From contig CABFPE010000481.1 of NCBI GenBank assembly GCA_900660155.1, forward strand, positions 468,633-532,632: DNA of 64,000 nucleotides. The letters run 5' to 3'. Positions 63,962 to 64,000 of the stretch are shown here, piece after piece. The DNA is from Hofstenia miamia (Eukaryota; Xenacoelomorpha; Acoela; Hofsteniidae). Within the stretch, counting starts at the first letter, position 1; each line of letters starts with the position of its first letter. The notes below the pieces were generated by a model. That model saw only the letters and a list, made by a program, of their open reading frames with translations, made no database searches and had not been told where the DNA came from. A program made the translations under genes and the position numbers.

Positions 63962-64000
63962 GTATGAATTTTGCTCGTGCTAAGCTTTGCAGTGAAATAT

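Noticed and set aside
1-64000. tRNA, rRNA or snRNA genes
   Set aside because: No cloverleaf boxes or known RNA sequence were recognised by eye; a covariance-model scan would be needed to exclude them.

Overview
The window is AT-rich animal DNA: spliceosomal introns, many (TA)n tracts, and one very large multi-exon gene on the + strand. I recognise this gene as a low-density lipoprotein receptor-related protein, best matching LRP1. I mapped 50 coding exons, about 9.47 kb or roughly 3,155 codons, from a signal-peptide exon at 3145 to the seventh beta-propeller at 63961; the gene runs on past the window. About three quarters of the intron 3' ends read TTTAG and several introns are only 42-49 nt long. 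I cannot name the phylum; an invertebrate with a compact, AT-rich splicing style fits.

Layout: 1-3144 upstream; 3145-10616 signal peptide, one degenerate LDLa, two EGFs and the start of propeller 1; 11083-12082 assembly gap; 14707-18106 two intronless four-TM genes; 18.1-22.0 kb unclassified; 22287-23547 a mariner-like transposon; 23696-24762 the last half of an LDLa, two EGFs and the start of propeller 3; 24.9-25.5 kb a piggyBac remnant; 27104-31567 rest of propeller 1, EGF, propeller 2, EGF; 31702-36067 LDLa cluster II; 37339-40607 two more four-TM genes; 41555-43302 rest of propeller 3 and EGF; 43.7-45.0 kb a LINE fragment; 45798-46170 second gap; 47450-56438 propellers 4-6 with EGFs; 56628-61358 LDLa cluster III (ten repeats) and two EGFs; 62209-63961 propeller 7.

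The exon order in the assembly is not the order that reads as a protein. Moving one block, the three exons at 23696-24762, to between 36067 and 41555 repairs three junctions at once. Reading phases match, a split LDLa is completed, and cluster II becomes exactly eight repeats, the number known for LRP1 (and LRP2). I read this as a probable misassembly, with a real rearrangement as the less likely alternative. Exon numbers below follow the inferred mRNA order.

The most novel item is a family of four same-strand, intronless genes of 229-250 aa lying inside introns of the receptor gene. All four share four membrane segments, 2+3 extracellular cysteines at almost fixed spacing, a conserved N-glycosylation sequon, and TGFSD/TGYSE, QCFA and GFIES motifs. 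I do not recognise the family. Their topology resembles large-pore channel or junction proteins, but no known signature is present.
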